Shown piece after piece: positions 23,265 through 34,245 of a stretch of 64,000 nucleotides of DNA. Every line of letters starts with the position of its first letter. Position 1 is the first letter of the stretch. The notes below the pieces were generated by a model. It was not told the origin of the DNA and ran no database searches. It saw nothing but the letters and a program-made list of their open reading frames with translations. Both the position numbers and the translations under genes were made by a program. This stretch comes from Metarhizium brunneum (lineage: Eukaryota; Ascomycota; Sordariomycetes; Hypocreales; Clavicipitaceae), in assembly GCF_013426205.1 (NCBI RefSeq), contig NC_089425.1, forward strand, positions 1,240,001-1,304,000, read 5' to 3'.

Positions 23265-24485
23265 ATGGACAGGCCCAATTACGCAAGATATCTAGAATCC
23301 GTCTACCAAAATACTCGCTGGGAAGCAGCACGCACGCCCCACGGTTCCATCAACGCTACACTGCGCGCCAGAAAAACATCAGGCGAAGCCGGACCACAAT
23401 CCGTAATCCTGAAGCATGCGAGCCCATTCTTCGAAGATGACGGCAATCTGCAGCCTTTTTCATTACACCGTCAAAAGGTAGAGCAGGTCATGATGACTCT
23501 CTGGAACGAGGGCGGCCTGCTCGCCGAGCACGCCGCCAGCCCAGAATCGTGGCGTGTACCGAAATGCATACGCCACGACGAGGGGACAGAAGCAGACTTG
23601 CTGATGACAGACAAGCGCGACGAGGCATCTATTCTCCTGCTAGAAGATCTTGGCCAAGTAGTCAATCTCCGGGAGCGCATTGAACTCTGGGCAGAGGACG
23701 GCCCGTCGCCAGACACAAAGAACAAGGTGGCACGCATTGGAAACATACTGGGAGATTCGCTTGCCGTCATGCACAGCCGACAAACTTCTCTGGCGATTGA
23801 ATCCGACCCCAAAGCGGCAGAGGTGCTCTCCCAATCGTCGACCGACGACGTCGTGTGGTATCTCGCCATGGAGATTTTCCCGACGTATTTGGGAAACACC
23901 CCCAAGGCAGACGTATATTACCGGCGACTGGTTAGGGACATCAAGAACCCGCTGTATATATACCCCCCGTGTCTCGTACACGGCGACTTTAACTTTGGGA
24001 ACATTATGCTGCCGCTGCGCGAAGACGACAGCCCCCGACCGGTTGTTATCGACTGGGAGTTTGCCACGCGAGACGGCAGGGGCGTCAATGGGGATGTATC
24101 CGAGTTTCTGTCCATTCTGCACTGTCGCCTGGTGAGCGCGCGCCGGCGGCCAGGGCAATCGACGCTGACCGAGTTGGTGAGAGGGCTGTGCGGGGGCTTT
24201 TGCGAGGGGTACCGTCAAAGGGCGGGGCTGAAGTGCACGATGGAAGCGGAGGATGTGAATTCGCAGCTTTACCGGTCGGCCTTGCTGCTGAGTGGGCGCG
24301 ACATGATCAACTACGCGCAGGATGCCTGTGCGGAGGACGAGGCGTTTGATGAGATGATGGGGGTTGGGCTGTGGTATTTGGAGCGGGCGGGGGAGGACAT
24401 GGGGGAGTTTTTGGAGGGATCGAATTCTGAGGAGCTTGGCCGGGAGGACGAGGGGCTGGTTCGATCGCTGTTTATGTTTGGCTAG
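23265..24485 (+). CDS. Aminoglycoside-phosphotransferase-like (APH) small-molecule kinase
   Basis: Single exon, 406 residues. APH-fold kinase: an N-lobe with QSVILKHASPF (candidate ATP-binding Lys) and VEQVMMTLWNEGGLL, then ILLLEDLG, the catalytic loop CLVHGDFNFGNIML (HGD...N) and the metal-binding VVIDWEFATRD in the place of DxD. This arrangement is shared with methylthioribose kinase and choline/homoserine kinases; the phosphate acceptor is unknown. The family is large in filamentous fungi, so an antibiotic-resistance role should not be assumed. A good start is MDRPNYARYLESVYQNT. Codon use is normal for the window. Confidence 0.87.
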   Translation: MDRPNYARYLESVYQNTRWEAARTPHGSINATLRARKTSGEAGPQSVILKHASPFFEDDGNLQPFSLHRQKVEQVMMTLWNEGGLLAEHAASPESWRVPKCIRHDEGTEADLLMTDKRDEASILLLEDLGQVVNLRERIELWAEDGPSPDTKNKVARIGNILGDSLAVMHSRQTSLAIESDPKAAEVLSQSSTDDVVWYLAMEIFPTYLGNTPKADVYYRRLVRDIKNPLYIYPPCLVHGDFNFGNIMLPLREDDSPRPVVIDWEFATRDGRGVNGDVSEFLSILHCRLVSARRRPGQSTLTELVRGLCGGFCEGYRQRAGLKCTMEAEDVNSQLYRSALLLSGRDMINYAQDACAEDEAFDEMMGVGLWYLERAGEDMGEFLEGSNSEELGREDEGLVRSLFMFG

Positions 24486-25764
24486 ATGTTGGTTGCTGGG
24501 GGCTGGTGGTGATGAAGTTGAGCTTCAATGTTGGGGACTTGCATCTGCATTTGGTAATGGTAACTAGTAACTACAGGGTATCTTGTGAATACAGAGCAGT
24601 GGAGCGTGCTGAGTTCTAACCACCACAGAGCATTTAAAAAAAGACAGATTGGCAATGTAACGTAATGTAATGTACTACACGTATTTCTCATTACCTTCCG
24701 GTAAAGGCTCGTCCGTGACCTTGAGGTTGCGTTATGTTGTGGTGTGAATGACGACTATGGCCGACTGTTCAATTTGGGCAAGTAAACCGGCTCTGTCTCG
24801 CTAGTCTTAGTCTGATTGAGCCGAGTATCCGGGCACCTGCTAGTTTCGGCAGAGGGTCCAGGCCTCGCCCACTGCCATTGGCCGATCACTTGGTTAGTTT
24901 GAACGTAGGACCAGCCTTACGTGGGCAATTACAAACCTCCACGCGCCAAGGAACGCGGGTCACGATCCTTTGGCTTCCGTTCTAATCGAGTGAAGAAGGG
25001 AGCCAGCACAAAGTGAAAATGGCACAATGACGGGCGCCCACTATTGGCCCTACCACCGGCATATAGTAGCGCAAGGCCTCAACTCTCCGCAGAGTGCCCA
25101 GACATTGAACCACAAAATGGGGCCCTCGTATCCGACAAGTGCCCTACCGGACCTTTCACGACTCCATATAGATTTGTGACGAGTTGGCACGAGTACGCTG
25201 GATGGGCTCACTGATGAATGGGATTTCTCCAAAGGCAAGCACTGGCGTGACTACCGTATATGGGCAGTTGTTTGACGATATTCACTTGTCTTGCCATTTC
25301 GCAACGGACCCAACAGGGTTCTCGGTGAAGCACTGCCATCGTGGTATCGCGCTTTGACCGGTGTGTTGTTATATTGACCCAATTGCACAAGCGCAAGCGT
25401 CCGGCCGCGAATGCGCTTATACAGGCTTGGAATCGGCCAAGTTCCGCATGTACGACCTATCTCACGCTCACCTTCCTGATCGATTAGGTAGTTACGATAA
25501 CACGAGGCATACAGGTGACGAGAGAACTGGATAACATCAATACGCCATACTTACCTGCTCAATAGAGCTAGCTACCACAGTCAACGTTGCATATCGTGTG
25601 AAAAGAAGCAATGCTGTATTCGCCAACATGGAGTCGAACCTCGCCTGCGATTTTTCTATAAATGCGCCCGCTACCCATCGGACACAGTCTGAGAAGAAGA
25701 TATATAACAAACACCAGACATCAAATACATCTCATATCTTGACTAGAGCTTGTGTTTCTACACC
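24486..25764. other. 1.3-kb intergenic region; protease promoter at right end
   Basis: No gene was recognised. A TATA-like element tataaat lies at 25657-25663, about 108 bp before the protease ATG. Confidence 0.45.
25657..25663 (+). promoter_or_regulatory. TATA-like element upstream of the aspartic protease
   Basis: tataaat about 108 bp before the start codon, a spacing usual for fungal secreted-enzyme genes. Sequence match only. Confidence 0.45.
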
Positions 25765-27054
25765 ATGAAGACCGCATTACAGACTTCTGCACTCCTTGCA
25801 GCTATAAACACTGCACTTGCTGCGCCAGCCTCTGTCGGAGAGACGTTCAGTGTCAAGGCAAAATACAACCAGGATTTCAAGCCGGATACGACAGTAGAGT
25901 TGGTTCGCACGGCGCTGCGCTACGGAAAGCTGGCATCCAGAGACGTTGCCCGGATCCTTGAGCGCCGGCAGGACACCAACGGGACCGTCGTTGCTTCCCC
26001 CCCGTACAAGTTTGATAGAGAGTACCTCGCAGAGATTGAAGTTGGCACGCCGCCTCAAAAGTTGCTCTTGGACTTTGACACGGGTTCCAGCGATTTGTGG
26101 GTGTTCAGCACCGAGACCCCATCTGCCCAGTCCACGGGCCATACGTCGTGGAATGTCACGGCCAGCTCTACAGCCAAGAAGCTGGACAAGTACACATGGA
26201 GCATTGCCTATGGAGACAAGAGCACCTCCAGTGGCGACGTGTACACTGATATAGTGCGAATAGGCGGTGCTGAAATCCAGAACCAGGCGGTAGAGTCTGC
26301 CCTCCAAGTCTCGCAGCAGTTCACGCTGGACACGGCCAGCTCTGGTCTACTGGGACTTGCGTACGACAAGGGCAACACGGTGTCGCCAACGAAGCAAAAG
26401 ACGTGGTTTTCCAACATCTTGCCTCGGCTGAAGGAGCCGCTGTTCACCGTGAGACTCAGACACCAGGCTGGTATGTTTGCTTCCCCCGTCCTCCCCCCCT
26501 GATATGTGCCTTTTTTGACACAATTTGCAGATGGGTCATACAACTTTGGATACATTGACAAGGCACAATACACTGGCGATATTACTTACACGCCTGCTTT
26601 TACGGATGATTTGGGCCACCGTCTGTTCAAAGCCAGCGGCTACCAAGTCGGCAGTGGCAGCTTCGAGAAGCTCAGCATCACGGGGACCGCGGACACTGGC
26701 TCCACGGCGGTCTATCTTCCGAATAGCGTGTCCGATGCGTACTGGTCTGGGGTGAAAGGCGTCACGACCCAGGGCGGCTTCCTCGACTCGAAGGCCTACA
26801 ATTTCCCCTGCGATGCCAAGCTGCCCGACTTTACGTTTGGCATCGAGGACGCCAAGTTTACTATCCCGGGCGAGTTTATCAACTACGCGCCCACTGCGGA
26901 AGGCTCGACTATCTGCCAGGGCGGAATTTTGGGCATCGGCACCATCCCTGAGTGGCTGGGTGGGATTAGCATCTTTGGCGATGTTGCTCTCAAGGCTTCG
27001 TTTGTCGTCTATGATGATGGCAAAAACCGCCTTGGCTGGGCTAAGGGGGCTTGA
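25765..27054 (+). CDS. Secreted pepsin-like aspartic protease (family A1)
   Basis: Extracellular acid endopeptidase. Exons 25765-26470 and 26531-27054; 409 residues. The layout is a signal peptide (MKTALQTSALLAAINTALAA), a propeptide of about 65 residues ending near ILERRQ (dibasic-type processing), then the mature enzyme. Both catalytic motifs are intact: DFDTGSSDLWVF and TADTGSTAVYLP. A flap tyrosine lies in WSIAYGDKSTSSG. The end IFGDVALKASFVVYDDGKNRLGWA is the usual A1 terminus. Closest in feel to penicillopepsin/trichodermapepsin-type enzymes. Several N-x-S/T sites are present. The start at 25765 is the first in-frame ATG and opens the signal peptide. Confidence 0.95.
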
Positions 27055-27815
27055 AGAAAACTACCTAGGTATATATTATGGGGGTTGCTTGGAGACGGGG
27101 TTGTGAATTGAAGACAATTATAGCTGTTGTACTTTGTGTGGGTACTATAGTGGTAGTTGAGAAAGGATTCAGTTTCCCTGCCAAACGTCTGCTTGTGTCT
27201 TGACTTGAGGTAGAACCTGATTCCGTCGCATGGCTTACGACTGATGGCGCGAAGCACGCAGGGACTATAAAGTGTGCTATAAAAGATGATAAAAAGACTA
27301 TAAAAGATGATATAAATAAATAATACAAAATATAATAGCATGTTTAAAACCAACCATGACTTACATGCAAATGCACGACCAATAGACTGCTCAGGCGTCG
27401 AGGACCCACTCGCCGTTTTTGGATGTCGCGACTCGCAGATCCAAGCACATGCCAGCTCGAAAAGCAGGTACGGACCCAGTGACGTCGTTCAACTGGCCAG
27501 TCAGGACAGACCAGATATGACTTATGTCAATGATGCTTCACCACAAGCTTCCTTACCGCCTTTCGACCTCGCAATACACTGAAACCGCCCAACGCTCCCC
27601 GTCGTCCTAGTTTGCGCGTGTATCAGCCAGCCTCTCGCAGCCCCAGCCAGACCCGTTCTCGGGCGGCAAGCTTCACGACGTTGGCGCTACGCATTGGAGC
27701 CAGGTGCGCCTTGCGCTCGCAGTACCAGCACCAGCCGCCTCTTGGTTTTCCTCTTGCTGCCGCGAAAACCGTACACCCCGTCGCATGGCTGTCCTTTGGG
27801 GCCCGCCCGCCGAAA
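27055..27815. other. Intergenic between protease and phospholipase
   Basis: AT-rich 3' region of the protease (27060-27340), then a more GC-rich 5' leader of the DDHD gene. There is no in-frame ATG upstream of 27816 in the phospholipase frame. Confidence 0.4.
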
Positions 27816-30800
27816 ATGCCTCCCGCACCGGGCGATAAGAAACCTGAAAAGTCCTACTTGAGCTCTGCGGTCGACGTCATCTATCCGTGGTCGAGCAGTC
27901 GCACGGCGACGCCCACGCCGGAGGACAAAAAGAACGAAGGGAAGGCCGCCGTGGCTGATGGGACTGCTACGCCCAAGGCAGCGGCTCCCGCCGACCATGC
28001 CATAACGCCATTCTATGGACAGAGCTTCCGGACGTATCCCAAGGATTGTCCGCCACTAAATGTGCAATGGTTTCATGCGGCCGATGTAGGTATGCGAATG
28101 CTTGGATGAAGTCTCGGGGCTGACGTGACTCAGGTGCCGAAACGGAAACCGAAGCTGATCAAGGGACCGAAGAAGGAGGACAAGGAAGCAAAACCGCCTG
28201 TTCGGCCGAAGAAGTTTACCCCATTCTCCGAGTCTGACTCGCGGAGGACGGAAGCACGCTATCAGAGGCTTTTGGAGGCGGTAGAGGAAAAACATGACGC
28301 TCTCAGAGATTCTCAAAATAGGCCCTCAAAACGACCCAAGTCGGATAAATCTGACACTCTTGACGACTCATATCGGGGCCATACCCGGGTTCCTGTCAAC
28401 GAGGACTACCTGTTTGATCTTGACATTGAGGAGAGGGAACTCGCGCCGGTGTACTGGTTAGGGCCAATTTATGAAGGTTGGAAACCTGTTGAACTCGTGG
28501 TATGGAACATTTGTGCTGACGATTGTGGCCAGTACGACGTGGCACTTGGTTCTTCCAGGAGGGCTCGGGTCTGAGACCTTGCGAAGAGAACCTTGCAGCT
28601 CAGCTAGAAGAGGTAAGTGCTCACACTAATCGGAGGTCGAGTGGTGTGTGTCCTAATCAAAGCAGGGCTACTTGAAAACGAAACCGTGGCTGTTTCCTGG
28701 TATGCAGTGGACAAAGGTATTGGGTATTGAATCATGCTGACGGTAATCACAGGTCGAGCCCGAAGCAAGTCTGAAGTAAAGGACACTGCAGGGTCTGCCA
28801 AAACAGATAAACCTCACGCAGCGGCGGACCAAACGTCCCCGACAGCTACAGCTAGCATACAAAAGCTACCGGCGGGTACCACCCAGGCGCCGCAACCACC
28901 ACCAACATATCGACTATTTGGTGCTTATATGAACAATGTCGCTACATATGAGGACTCAAAAACCGCTTGGATGACTACCGATGGCATGCTCTCATGGGTA
29001 GCTGCTTCGGTGTATGAACGGTTCGCTGGTGGTGGCTACATGAGCGGTGTCAAATTGATTAGAGGGTATTCTGAGCCTAAAAAATCCAAGGACAAGGAGG
29101 AGGCGAAGCCTGTGGAAGAAAATCCCGATATTCCGGGCCTAGACGAACGACAGCAGAAACTGCTGAAGAGAAGATCAGCTCCTCCCGCCACACGAGATTC
29201 GTTAGAGGACTTGGGATATAGCCAAGTTGTAAAGAAGGAGACCCAGGAACGGGAGGCAAAGCTGCAGCGGCAATTGTCTTCCCTTATTGAGAGCGAAGGG
29301 CGTACCGCCGAAGAAACCGAGGAACAAATCAGAAAACGCGACGAGCAGGAAATAGAAGACGACTACAATGCACAGGATGGCGAGGCTCAGGGGCGTGAAA
29401 TTGAGCATTTAGTTCTTGTAACTCATGGCATCGGACAAAGACTAGGTTTGCGGTATGTTGCTTGCTGAGTTACATGTTGCACGGCACGCTAACTTTTACT
29501 ACCCAACAGCATGGAAAGTTTAAACTTTGTCCACGATGTCAACATCTTGCGCAAGACTACCAAGTCTGTGTACAGCAACTCAGCAGACTTGAAGGCACTC
29601 AACTCTGAGCTTGGTGCTGGGCCCGGGAACTGCAGAGTGCAAGTTCTTCCTGTGTGCTGGAGACACTTGATTGAGTTTCCCAGGCAACAGCAGAAAAAAG
29701 CCGAGCACGATCTAGGCGATGCTACAGATGAGGATGATAGCTGTGAGATTTCCGATTGGACGCTGTTGAGAGATGGTATACTGATTACCAACCAGACCCT
29801 TCACTCGAAGACATAACCGTGGAAGGGGTTGCCTTTGCCAGATCCCTAATTTCGGACCTCGCGCTCGATGTTTTACTCTATCAAAGCTCGTACAGGGAAG
29901 AGATTTCCAGGGTTGTTGTGGCAGAGACTAATCGAATTCTGAAACTCTTCCGAGAGAGAAACCCAGAGTTTAAAGGAAAAGTGCACCTCATGGGTCACTC
30001 ATTGGGATCTGCCATCTTCTTTGACGTTCTCTGCCGTCAGAGGGAGAGGCATCCTGGTGAAACTCGCCACCCGCTCCGATTCTGGCCCTCGCACAACCGA
30101 CCTGAAATCAGGCCAAAGGACGAGGAGCTGGAGTTCAATTTCGACGCCTCTGACTTCTTCTGCCTCGGGTCTCCTGTTGGCCTGTTTCAAATGCTGAAGG
30201 GGAGGTAGGTCGTATGGCTTGTTGTAAAGAGGTGCTGGACAGACACTAACGGTTGTCAGGACTATTGCTGGCCGCCATTCGCCAAATAGCTTGCCCTCAG
30301 CAAGCCCGATGAATCCCGAATACACTGATGATCCGTTCCTGACAGCGCCTGCAGGTACAGGCATGGATGGCATTTCTCCAATCAGCGGTCTGCCCATGTC
30401 GGTGTCATCACCCAAAGCGGAGCAGCTCTTCAACATCTTCCATCCATCCGATCCCATTAGCTACAGAATGGAGCCGCTGATTTCCCCTGCCATGGCGTCA
30501 CTGAAACCGCAAGCCCTTCCGTATACCAAGAAGGGAATCTTTGGCAATGTCGCGCCACAGGGCTTAACAGGCATCGGGGCCAAAGTCGGCCAGAGCGTCA
30601 GCGACCTGTGGTCGAGTCTAAGCGCCGGCATCGCAAGCAACATACTCAACCGCAGTCTTGGCATTACCAACGAGGAGGTTGCGCGTCTTGCTGCAGAGGA
30701 GCGCCATGGGGACCAGAAGAGCGAGGCGACTGGCAGTCAGGAAGCGGCGGAACTATCGGATGAAAGAAAGAGGCAGCTGGCTGAAGCGGCGGCCAGAGGA

Positions 30801-31196
30801 CGTCGTGTGAGCGACAATGGTAACTCGGTGACACTTATTGACGACGAGCTGGAGACGTTGTATTCGACGTTCCAAAAGCGGCACGACACGATGCATCCGG
30901 ACGAGGAGATGGCTCATGTTAACGATGAGTCGCGCAAGGCTCGTAAGCTGCGGGTAGAGGAGGCCAAGGTGCGGGCGCTGAACAGAAACGGCCGTGTTGA
31001 CTATAGCATTCAGGAGTAAGTGTGCCGTCGATGGCGCCCGATGAGTATCGTGCTAACATCATGTAGAAGCGCCTTGGACTTTAATCCGATCAACACGATT
31101 GCGTCGCACATGAGCTACTGGGCGGATGAGGATGTCACTCATTTTGTTTTGTCTCAGCTTTTGTCTGGGAAACCGGTGGATAAAGGTGCTAAATGA
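27816..31196 (+). CDS. DDHD-domain phospholipase A1 (intracellular PLA1)
   Basis: Predicted lipid acylhydrolase, homologous to mammalian DDHD1/DDHD2 and yeast YOR022C (Ddl1). Nine exons: 27816-28085, 28134-28476, 28533-28612, 28666-28699, 28753-29452, 29510-29742, 29796-30204, 30260-31015, 31067-31196; all phases agree and give 984 residues. The serine-hydrolase nucleophile elbow is HLMGHSLGSAIFFD (GHSLG). The C-terminal domain has the four metal-binding-type residues: VDYSIQE (D), ALDFNP (D), ASHMSYW (H) and DEDVTHF (D). Between the lipase core and the DDHD domain lie disordered linkers. Exon 4 is only 34 nt, and the terminal intron splits the DDHD region. The N-terminus PKMPPAPGDKKPEKS is disordered. 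Confidence 0.93.
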
Positions 31197-31723
31197 GTTG
31201 TACACGAGGTATCGGAGACTGGTGCAAGGTCATGATGTTACGTCTTGGGAATGGGTTTATGCGCACATGTACATACTGCTGCCGTACGGCGCTGGATTTG
31301 AGGCCTTGTATAGAATTGGCTGCAATAGATGGAGTTGACGACGCATCTGACAATCTGACTTGCTATAGTTGGACTGGTGGGAAGACGACAAGGGCCATGA
31401 CGAGCTCTTGGTTCTTGGTTCAAGGAGCTTTGTGCATTGAGAAATATGATGCCGTACGAGGCGTGGGCATGAAAGTTTGAATGCCAGGCGTTACTTGCAC
31501 GGCCTGGAATGCAGCATGGGGACCCACTAGCACCGACTGGATGGGTCGAGATTGGATTTGATTCAAATTGTCAATTATTTATGCGCTACGGAGTACAGAT
31601 GTATAACGGACGACACGGCCGAGGCTTGGCAGGGTCCTGTCCACAAAATGCCGAGCCATGGCGGCGGCATGACGCGGAGGGTTGGGCGCTTTTCATCGGC
31701 CGTCGGCGGCGGGACGTTGCGGG
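31197..31723. other. Convergent intergenic region
   Basis: 527 bp between the DDHD gene and the small secreted protein gene, with no recognisable coding content. Confidence 0.35.
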
Positions 31724-32034
31724 TCAACCGCACTTGGGGATCCTGTCTACCCAGCTTTCGGGGTTGATTTTGCCTCGGATACAGACTTCGTCGGGGAAGA
31801 TGTGCGACATGAGGTTGCCCTGTCGTTTATTTGCCTGTCGCGTTAGTGCCTGCCCACAAGCCGACTTTGTCGTGCGTGGTGCCCAAGGGGCGGGCGTACC
31901 TCGTCGGATGCGTAGTGGCAGCTCTGGCGGCCGAAGCAGAGTTGGTTCTTGGCCGGTTTCCAGGACGAGCTTGCCTGCGCACTGGCTGCGGCGAGCATGG
32001 CGAAGATGCTGAAGAGAGTTGCTGAGGGGACCAT
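31724..32034 (-). CDS. Small secreted cysteine-containing protein (effector-like)
   Basis: Minus-strand exons 32034-31900 and 31819-31724 with an 80-bp GT...AG intron; 76 residues. A classic signal peptide (MVPSATLFSIFAMLAAASAQA) is followed by a mature chain of about 55 residues with four cysteines, in the contexts QLCFG, SCHYA, EVCIR and PKCG, suggesting two disulfides. The splice keeps frame (DE|GNLMSHIF), and both exons have sensible composition, which supports a real gene. No family is recognised. Size, secretion signal and cysteines are those of fungal secreted effectors or small antimicrobial-type proteins; neither role is shown. It sits at the border of the gene-poor island, with an AT microsatellite about 70 bp upstream. 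Confidence 0.68.
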
Positions 32035-32101
32035 TTTGGTGTGAGGGGAGGGATGCTGCTTGGTGGCTTGGGTAAATCGCCGCCAAGGAGGACTGCATCG
32101 A

Positions 32102-32124
32102 ATATATATATATATATATATACA
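32102..32124. repeat. (AT)n microsatellite
   Basis: About 11 uninterrupted AT units, upstream of the small secreted protein gene; a shorter atatatat tract follows at 32168-32175. Confidence 0.9.
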
Positions 32125-32300
32125 TCAAGTTTGTTGTTTCCCTCTCGGGTCAATGATAATACGAGCAATATATATACATGGCCACTTCTGTGGGGGCTCG
32201 ACTGCCTATGCGTCTCCTTTCGCGGATAGTCTGGTGCTGGGGACGCTTTGAAGCACAAATTACAATCATACGATGGTGGTACACGGGAATGGACGTGTTA

Positions 32301-32898
32301 CACAAGGGCTACGGTCACGGGACCTAGGGCAAAGTCGCTCACTGACTTCTTGTATTTAGAGAGACCTTTATCCCTTAAGGCCTTGAGGAAAACCAAGGAA
32401 CTTTGATATCAAAGCAAAGTATTAGCTGAATATGAACACCGTCCGAAGTCCCTGCACACAAGGCCCTTGTCACACACACCAAAGGCTTATATAGAGATGT
32501 TTATGTGTAATGAGTCACCGGCTAGATAGTTACAGCTTCGAGGCTTCGGTTAATCCCACAAACGTGATTGAACTAGAGCGTCTACTTGACCAGGCTTGAA
32601 ATCCAGCTAGCAACTTCAAACCTGTGCTTCTCAGAAATCTACCCGTTGTAACAGGCCGAAATGGACGCGGCATGTCTATTTATTGAGTTGGTGCCGCATT
32701 TCGACTCTTGGTGGGCGGGGGTTTGTGTGACAAGGGCCTGTGTTTAGGGGCTTGGAACAGTGTTCATATTCAGCTAATACTTGGCTTTGATATCAAAGGT
32801 CCTTGGTTTTTACTGAAGCCCTAAGGCCGGAAGACCTCTATTTATATCAAGAGGCGGTGAGGGACCTTGCCCTAGGTCTCGTGATCAGAGCCCTTGTG
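32301..32898. mobile_element. MITE-like element with long imperfect terminal inverted repeats
   Basis: The left arm (about 32301-32475) and right arm (about 32722-32898) are reverse complements with scattered substitutions. They share the outer termini CACAAGGGCT / AGCCCTTGTG, an identical tattagctgaatatgaacac, the palindrome tttgatatcaaa and the inner gcccttgtcacac. The roughly 245-bp centre has no reading frame. A TA dinucleotide flanks both ends (32299-32300, 32899-32900), as left by Tc1/mariner/Fot1-class transposases, but because TA also extends the palindrome this is weak evidence. A non-autonomous DNA transposon is the best reading; a simple large hairpin-forming inverted duplication is the alternative. 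Confidence 0.75.
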
Positions 32899-32946
32899 TA
32901 ACTATCGTCGGGTTCAAGATTCGGCCCCTGCCTTCATGGCAACGTG

Positions 32947-33293
32947 TCATCCGTGTAACAGTTCGTCACTAACACCTTCATTCTTCCCCTGGTTGAAGTT
33001 GTCCTCGCCATCGTCGACAATCTGTTGGGCCGTATCGTGTGCATCCTGGTGTGCCGATTCCTTCTTTTTCTCGTGCTTCTTCACCTCCTCAAAGGCCTTC
33101 TTTCCCCTTCTCCTGCGTATCCCTATTCTAGCAACCTACTTATTGGCCTCGCGTGCCGCACCCTGAGCGGGCTGACTGGCGTCTCTGGTCAGAGGTTCAA
33201 GCTGGTTTCTCGGCCGGCTAGGAACGGCCTGCAGACCTTGGGCAGCCAGGGCAACTGTGCTACCGAAGTAGCTGAGTACATCGGAAGCATTTC
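32947..33293 (-). pseudogene. Reading frame broken by one in-frame TAG (possible decayed gene)
   Basis: On the minus strand a frame of about 115 codons runs from after a TGA at 33294-33292 to TGA at 32949-32947, with one TAG (33138-33136) in the middle. Upstream of the TAG it reads LSYFGSTVALAAQGLQAV...GAAREANK; downstream it is KKAFEEVKKHEKKKESAHQD...DNFNQGKNEGVSDELL, a hydrophilic protein-like composition. The TAG could be a CAG changed by C to T, the kind of change RIP makes. No start codon was found and no family is recognised. Alternatively a chance open frame. Confidence 0.33.
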
Positions 33294-33299
33294 ACGTCA

Positions 33300-34237
33300 G
33301 TACTAACAAGAGATGATGAAGTTAAAGCGGACCATGTTGACGGGATGGCTGTGTTGGTGTATTGCTATTGCTGTTACTTTTATTAGTAACAGTAAAAAAA
33401 GGACAAAGCCTCAATAGCTCCCTTATTTAGAGCTCGAATACCCAAATTGCCTCTGGCCTGGCATATTTCGAGTCATGCTGAGATGGGATACCCTCTTCGG
33501 CGCATCACGTCAGTTGTCTGCTGCTGAGTGGTCATGATAATCGCATAAGTGTTTCGTCTGATTCGGAATCGTACGACTGATCACTTGCTTCTTTCCAAAA
33601 GAGGAGCCTCTTTGCCTTGCCGGCCAACTTTAAAACAAGGTTGGATATTCTCCGTACCGAGCATTGCAGGAGGCAGGGCTACCCAAGCCGGGAGCCCCAA
33701 GCTGGGAGCGAAGGCGTACTCTGTTTCAGAAAGAGCGGTTGAGTCAGGCGAGTTAAGCGCCCGGCAGCTGGGCCGGTAAATAAATGCGCAGTGGAGCGTG
33801 ACGGGACCAACAAGGCGTATTCCAGGTGGTCATCTTCTTCTAGGCAAGGCAGATTCGAAGCAAGACATGCCGTTCCCTGGCGACTACCAACATCTCGACT
33901 CCGCCATTCACCATGCGTACCAGACTTTGGAATTGTCAGGTATACAACACTTGTATCAATTTCAATAATTTTAGAAAAAAAGATCAGAAGAAAGGGCTAG
34001 ATGATCATGCAAGACATCTGGGGACCCTATGTTTTGGCTGATACACTTATCCCCACAGCACTTATGCCTACAGCTCCCAATAGAGGGAAGCCAAGCGAAA
34101 AAACTCGGGGCGCTTCAAGCCAATTGCATCGAGTCTGGCACACACGTGCATGCCTCCAGCCGCAACGCCTGACTAGTCCTTGCACAATGTAAAGAAAGAA
34201 AAGGACGAGCAGAAAAAAATTCGATTTTAAAAATGGC
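33300..34237. other. Gene-poor stretch
   Basis: No coding or RNA gene was recognised. A T-run begins just right of 34237, at the U6 terminator. Confidence 0.35.
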
Positions 34238-34245
34238 AAAAAAAA
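34238..34245 (-). terminator. Pol III terminator of the U6 gene
   Basis: Run of eight T on the minus strand right after AGCTAAACA. Confidence 0.8.

Noticed and set aside
23265..24485. APH-like kinase as an antibiotic resistance gene
   Set aside because: The APH fold is widespread in fungi with other substrates; nothing in the context supports resistance.
25615..25650. ggttcgactcc-like B-box on the minus strand, a possible tRNA
   Set aside because: The flanking bases do not pair as a T-stem and no acceptor or anticodon arm can be drawn.
19495..27054. Possible secondary-metabolite gene cluster around the DUF7730-like, APH-like and protease genes
   Set aside because: No polyketide synthase, peptide synthetase, terpene cyclase, P450 or cluster regulator is present.
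32905..32935. gggttcaagattc, a tRNA T-loop-like string
   Set aside because: No paired T-stem, D-arm or anticodon arm around it.
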